From contig LS997567.1 of the NCBI GenBank assembly GCA_000469685.2, positions 22,129,758 to 22,193,757 of the forward strand: 64,000 nucleotides of DNA, written 5' to 3'. Below, piece after piece: positions 61,069 through 64,000 of the stretch. The notes beneath the pieces are model-generated. The model had not been told where the DNA came from, ran no database searches, and saw only the letters and a list, made by a program, of their open reading frames with translations. The position numbers and the translations under genes are program-made. Position 1 is the first letter of the stretch. The number at the start of each line of letters is the position of its first letter. Origin of the DNA: Haemonchus contortus (lineage: Eukaryota > Nematoda > Chromadorea > Rhabditida > Trichostrongylidae).

Positions 61069-61590
61069 CCCACCTTTCAAACCATCACACAGATGGACTA
61101 TTATGCGCAAAAGTGAGACTGGCCCCACTCAAAAGAAAACTACCGACCCCGCGATTCGAACTCATCACAATATTGATATCCTCGTGCCTAGCAAAAACAA
61201 TATTGCACGTGTACAAAAAAAGAATTCAATCGCTCCACATCGTGAATGACAGTAAAATAGCACTCGCATGGCTACAGTCATCACGAAAACTCCCCATTTT
61301 CGTATCAAATCAAGTCGACCGTATACACAAGTTAATTAGCCAAATTCATGAGCTCGGCATCACTCTGGACTTCAAATACATAAAATCAGCCCACAACCCA
61401 GCCGACATCGCCACTCGACCGACAGACAAAGAACAGTTTCGAAACAGCGATTGGCTAACGGGACCACAGTGGCTCCAAATACTTGAACCGCAGTGGCCAA
61501 TCGACACGCCATGCAGTGAGGCAGGAGTCACAAGCGCCGACTCGTCGCCGCTGAAGACAATAGCACAACCAGCTGCGCATCCGTAATCAA
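60985..61590 (+). pseudogene. pol: BEL/Pao RNase H domain
   Basis: The frame 60,999-61,586 has LWIFADASQLAIVCCAY (first acidic residue), PRFEL (glutamate), IVNDSKIALAWLQ (aspartate) and AHNPADIATRP, all conserved landmarks of the BEL RNase H. It would degrade the RNA strand of the hybrid. This domain keeps its acidic residues but lies in a different frame from RT (shift near 61,000). The equivalent last motif is what survives at 9,575 in the deletion derivative. Confidence 0.8.
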
Positions 61591-61619
61591 AGCAAAACCA
61601 CCAGAAGATATACCCATTT

Positions 61620-62510
61620 TCGACCTTACACGCTTCCGCCACTACTCACAGGCATTGAGAACACTCGCGCGCGCTATGAAAGCGCTTGCGCACTGGACAT
61701 TAAAGCTCAGTGCGCGTACTAGTAGGCAAATAAACGCGACAGTAATTGGTCAATTTGCCGTAGACCACAACATAACGGCAGACGAAATCAGACGTTGTGA
61801 AAGCCGTTATTCTCCATAATGAAACTAAGAACACTAATTTCAACGAACTACAGTCCAAACAAAAAGATAAAACCCTATTTTACGACGAGAACAATTTGAT
61901 AGGAGTGAAGTCGCGGCTGAACACCGCTGCCTTCCCTCGTGATACATAAGAGCCTCTTTTTCCGAAATGATTCCGAATTGGTGCGCCTAATAATAAACGA
62001 AATACACGTCACGAACATGCACTGCGGACGAAATCATGTTTCATCGCTCCTAAGAATGCGATATGGGTCCCCAAACCATCGGCGAAAATAAGAAAGTTTC
62101 TTGGTCAGTGCGAAGTATGCAAAAGGGAACAAAGACTTCTGTTCTATCCCCCACCGATGGCGCCTCTACTACGAGACCGCTCTATTATCTGCAAACCATT
62201 CCAACATGTCGGTTGCGACTATATAGTACCTTTCACGGCGACAACAGTGAAAAAGCGTACATATCACTGTACACCTGCTTGACAACACGCGCTATCCACA
62301 TAGAACTTGTCGACAGCCTCTCCGCGTCAGCTTTTGCCGACAGTTTCCTACGCTTTATAAACCGCCGTGGAGTCCCTACAATAATAAGATCTTATTGCGG
62401 TACCAACTTTTTCCTGGGGGCAAAGGTCATTGACCATCTCTTCCAGAACACCACAAAAACGGGAAATTCAATCATGTCGTATTCAGCCACCAAGAACATC
62501 AAATGGGTAT
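61620..62510 (+). pseudogene. pol: BEL/Pao integrase, second catalytic aspartate lost
   Basis: Frame-broken N-terminal region with DLTRFRHYSQALRTLARA and GVKSRLNTAAFPRDT. The core starts KPFQHVGCDYIVPF (62,190-62,240; first aspartate), then after a frameshift LYTCLTTRAIHIELVDSLS and RRGVPTIIRSYCGTNF. The family motif is S-D-N-G-T-N-F; here aspartate and asparagine are replaced by Y and C (62,393-62,398). The reading stops matching after NIKWVFI at about 62,510, where a (TTTA)n tract begins, so the PW-x-GG-x-x-ER part with the last catalytic glutamate is missing. Confidence 0.8.
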
Positions 62511-62533
62511 TTATTATTTATTTATTTACTACC
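62508..62533 (+). repeat. Short (TTTA)n tract replacing the integrase end
   Basis: GTATTTATTATTTATTTATT sits precisely between integrase 'IKWVFI' and the 'RPVDF' start of the next domain. It could be the scar of a deletion or a tiny LINE-tail insertion. Confidence 0.7.
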
Positions 62534-62534
62534 A

Positions 62535-62995
62535 CTTCGTCCCGTAGATTTTCCACAGGGAAACCTGAAGTTCTCCCTACCCGAGAGCTCCAACTCAGAC
62601 GAACGCGAAGACCCTTCTTACGGGGAAATAACCATTACCACATAGAGTAAGAAAAAGAAGCTCTCAAGTTTGCAGGAGACGCCGCCAACTCCTTTTGGAT
62701 TAAGTGGTACAGAGAATACTTGACAGAGCTACGCGACACACACAAGTCGTCTCCGAACCGAACCAGGCACAACTCCTGCTCAGAACCCAAAATTGGCGAA
62801 GTCGTACTAATACTGCCAGACGAACCCGTCCCTCGTAGCAACTGGCATCTTGGACGTATCGCTGAGCTTATACGAGGTTCCGATGGCCTAGTAAGATCAG
62901 TGAGAGTTATCACGTCTTCCGGAAAGACATCCTATGATCTTACAACAAAACTCGTTCCACTTGAAATTCAAAGCAGTTTCACTGGGGAAATATGA
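62535..62995 (+). pseudogene. pol: BEL/Pao DUF5641-like C-terminal pol domain
   Basis: RPVDFPQGNLKFSLP (about 62,545) is followed, after a stop at 62,648, by EALKFAGDAANSFWIKWYREYL and then in the frame 62,720-62,995 by IGEVVLILPDEPVPRSNWHL, GRIAELIRGSDGLVRSVRV and LVPLE. This is the conserved pattern 'G-D-V-V-L-x-x-D-x-x-x-P-R-x-x-W-x-L-G-R-I-x-E' of DUF5641, found at the C-terminus of BEL/Pao polyproteins. It is among the best conserved parts of this copy. Confidence 0.8.
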
Positions 62996-62999
62996 CACG

Positions 63000-64000
63000 T
63001 AACATAGCAACGGAATCCAAGACGAAGCAAAACCTTTAGAGAACGTCGCTGCCCAGAAAGGCAAAAGAAAACGTAAAGTACTATGAGTCCACTCAGGACT
63101 GCAATTCCCCTAATAATTCCAGAACGGCTAACCTACACAGGCCAACACGATGCCTTCTCTATCCTCTTCTCCTTCTACAATTCGCAGTACCAGGCCATGC
63201 GCAGCCTTATCTTGCAAAAATAGAATTGGAAAAATAACGCATGCAATGTCAGAATACACCCTGTGCTTCAATCAAGTATGTCGACCTCAAACGCAAAACA
63301 CCTCCACCTTATTTACGTTGCCTCCTTCGGTTCATAACCTCAACCTAAATGTAGCGATTCATTCCAATAACGATACAACATCACTCAGCTATACTGAAAA
63401 CTGCAAAAGACGCCCATTTTGCGATGACAAAACATTTTTCACACTGGGTTTTCTGGGCAACCCCCACTCTTGGCCCATAGGTGCAATTTTGTCAGTAGTG
63501 CCACCATTCATCACACCAATCCTCATTTTAATATTGCTCGCAATCACCATTTTGAAACGCATGCCAATTAAGCCTGAAAAACTCAAACTTCCCGTCCCAC
63601 ACTCTTGGAAACTCTCCAGCCAGTTCAGTTTTCGCTGGAAGATTTGAAGCCGCCTTTATATGTGACCACTGCTTTAACACTCTTAGCTTTGGCCACCGTG
63701 TGTACGCTAAGCTGTCAACACACGCACATGCGCTATGTTACTGGGCTGATCTGTAACGACAGCATAATTGCAAACTCGAACTTGAACAAGAATTTCTATT
63801 CAACAGACTCAATAGGGACGCGTGTATTCTCTTACGGCATCAAAATCGAACCATAGGGAATCTCAAAATCACATTTCCACTTTTACGACAGATCTGCAAC
63901 AAGAAAGTTCTGTTCTATACAAGAGATACCTTCACTAAAGTGAACTATGAAAAAATGTGCGCGTTTATGGGATCATGTTTAACCCATAGTTGCGCAACAA
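63000..64000 (+). pseudogene. Envelope-like region of the BEL/Pao element, partial
   Basis: After pol, three frame-broken segments follow. One near 63,145 begins with a leucine-rich stretch resembling a signal peptide (TRCLLYPLLLLQFAVPG). The frame 63,150-63,647 carries cysteines and a hydrophobic span of about 23 residues (about 63,478-63,556) typical of a membrane anchor. The frame 63,605-63,856 starts a second hydrophobic segment followed by cysteine-bearing sequence, and a Y-x-x-MC-x-FMGSC-like motif lies near 63,945. Some nematode BEL elements carry phlebovirus-like envelope genes, and this position fits, but homology is not proven. It is disrupted and continues past the window. Confidence 0.5.

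Larger units (their letters stand above)
57217..64000 (+). mobile_element. BEL/Pao LTR retrotransposon, near full length, truncated by window end
   Basis: In order: 5' LTR (57,217-57,482), primer-binding site, gag, protease, reverse transcriptase, RNase H, integrase, a DUF5641-like tail and an envelope-like region. This order (with envelope-like sequence after pol) is known for some nematode BEL elements. Frames are broken repeatedly and several active-site residues are changed. The 3' LTR lies beyond 64,000, so LTR identity and age cannot be judged here. Confidence 0.85.

Overview
The window is non-coding, repeat-dominated eukaryotic DNA. I found no convincing host protein gene, rRNA or functional tRNA. 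The mix of elements (CR1-like LINE, Ty3/gypsy, several BEL/Pao copies with an envelope-like tail, mariner, Tc1, TTAA-flanked elements, tetranucleotide arrays) fits a parasitic clade V nematode, plausibly a hookworm-type strongylid. That placement is inference from element types and cannot be proven from this sequence.

Layout. 1-5,030 is the right edge of a satellite array with higher-order structure. 5,100-8,270 holds a fold-back element fragment, a TTAA-flanked piggyBac-like element, a perfect 19-bp hairpin and a short TIR element. 8,585-10,430 is a BEL/Pao deletion derivative in which gag runs almost directly into RNase H/integrase remains. 10,545-10,800 is a GC-rich fold-back with heat-shock-element-like sites. 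12,100-13,930 holds microsatellite-associated repeats. 13,932-27,650 is a 13.7-kb array of TATG and TATGTATGG units whose + strand has almost no cytosine.

27,652-35,010 is the best-resolved part. It is a minus-strand Ty3/gypsy gag-protease-pol start whose gag is interrupted by two later insertions: a 5'-truncated CR1-like LINE (29,047-32,229, 5-bp target duplication) and a 1.6-kb near-perfect palindrome (32,481-34,082, TTA target duplication). Removing either insertion plus one duplication copy restores the local gag frame. Each palindrome arm contains a tRNA-like module with A-box-like and B-box-like sequence and a TTTT run. The gypsy pol stops exactly where the giant microsatellite begins.

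35,490-38,870 and 50,930-54,720 hold copies of a GC-rich dispersed family, each next to a tetranucleotide array: (AGAC)n at 38,139-38,836 and (TATG)n at 52,390-53,590. 39,700-48,500 holds fold-back fragments, a decayed second LINE, TTAA-flanked short elements and an internally deleted mariner. 48,545-50,700 is a minus-strand BEL gag-protease relic. 56,790-57,135 is a Tc1 transposase fragment. 57,217 to the window end is a long BEL/Pao element with LTR, a primer-binding site matching tRNA-Gly, gag, protease, RT, RNase H, integrase, a DUF5641-like tail and an envelope-like segment. It carries frameshifts, stops and active-site substitutions, so it is dead as written.

Nothing here forms an operon or pathway. 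The relations are historical: who inserted into whom, which families share ends, and which repeats seeded microsatellites.
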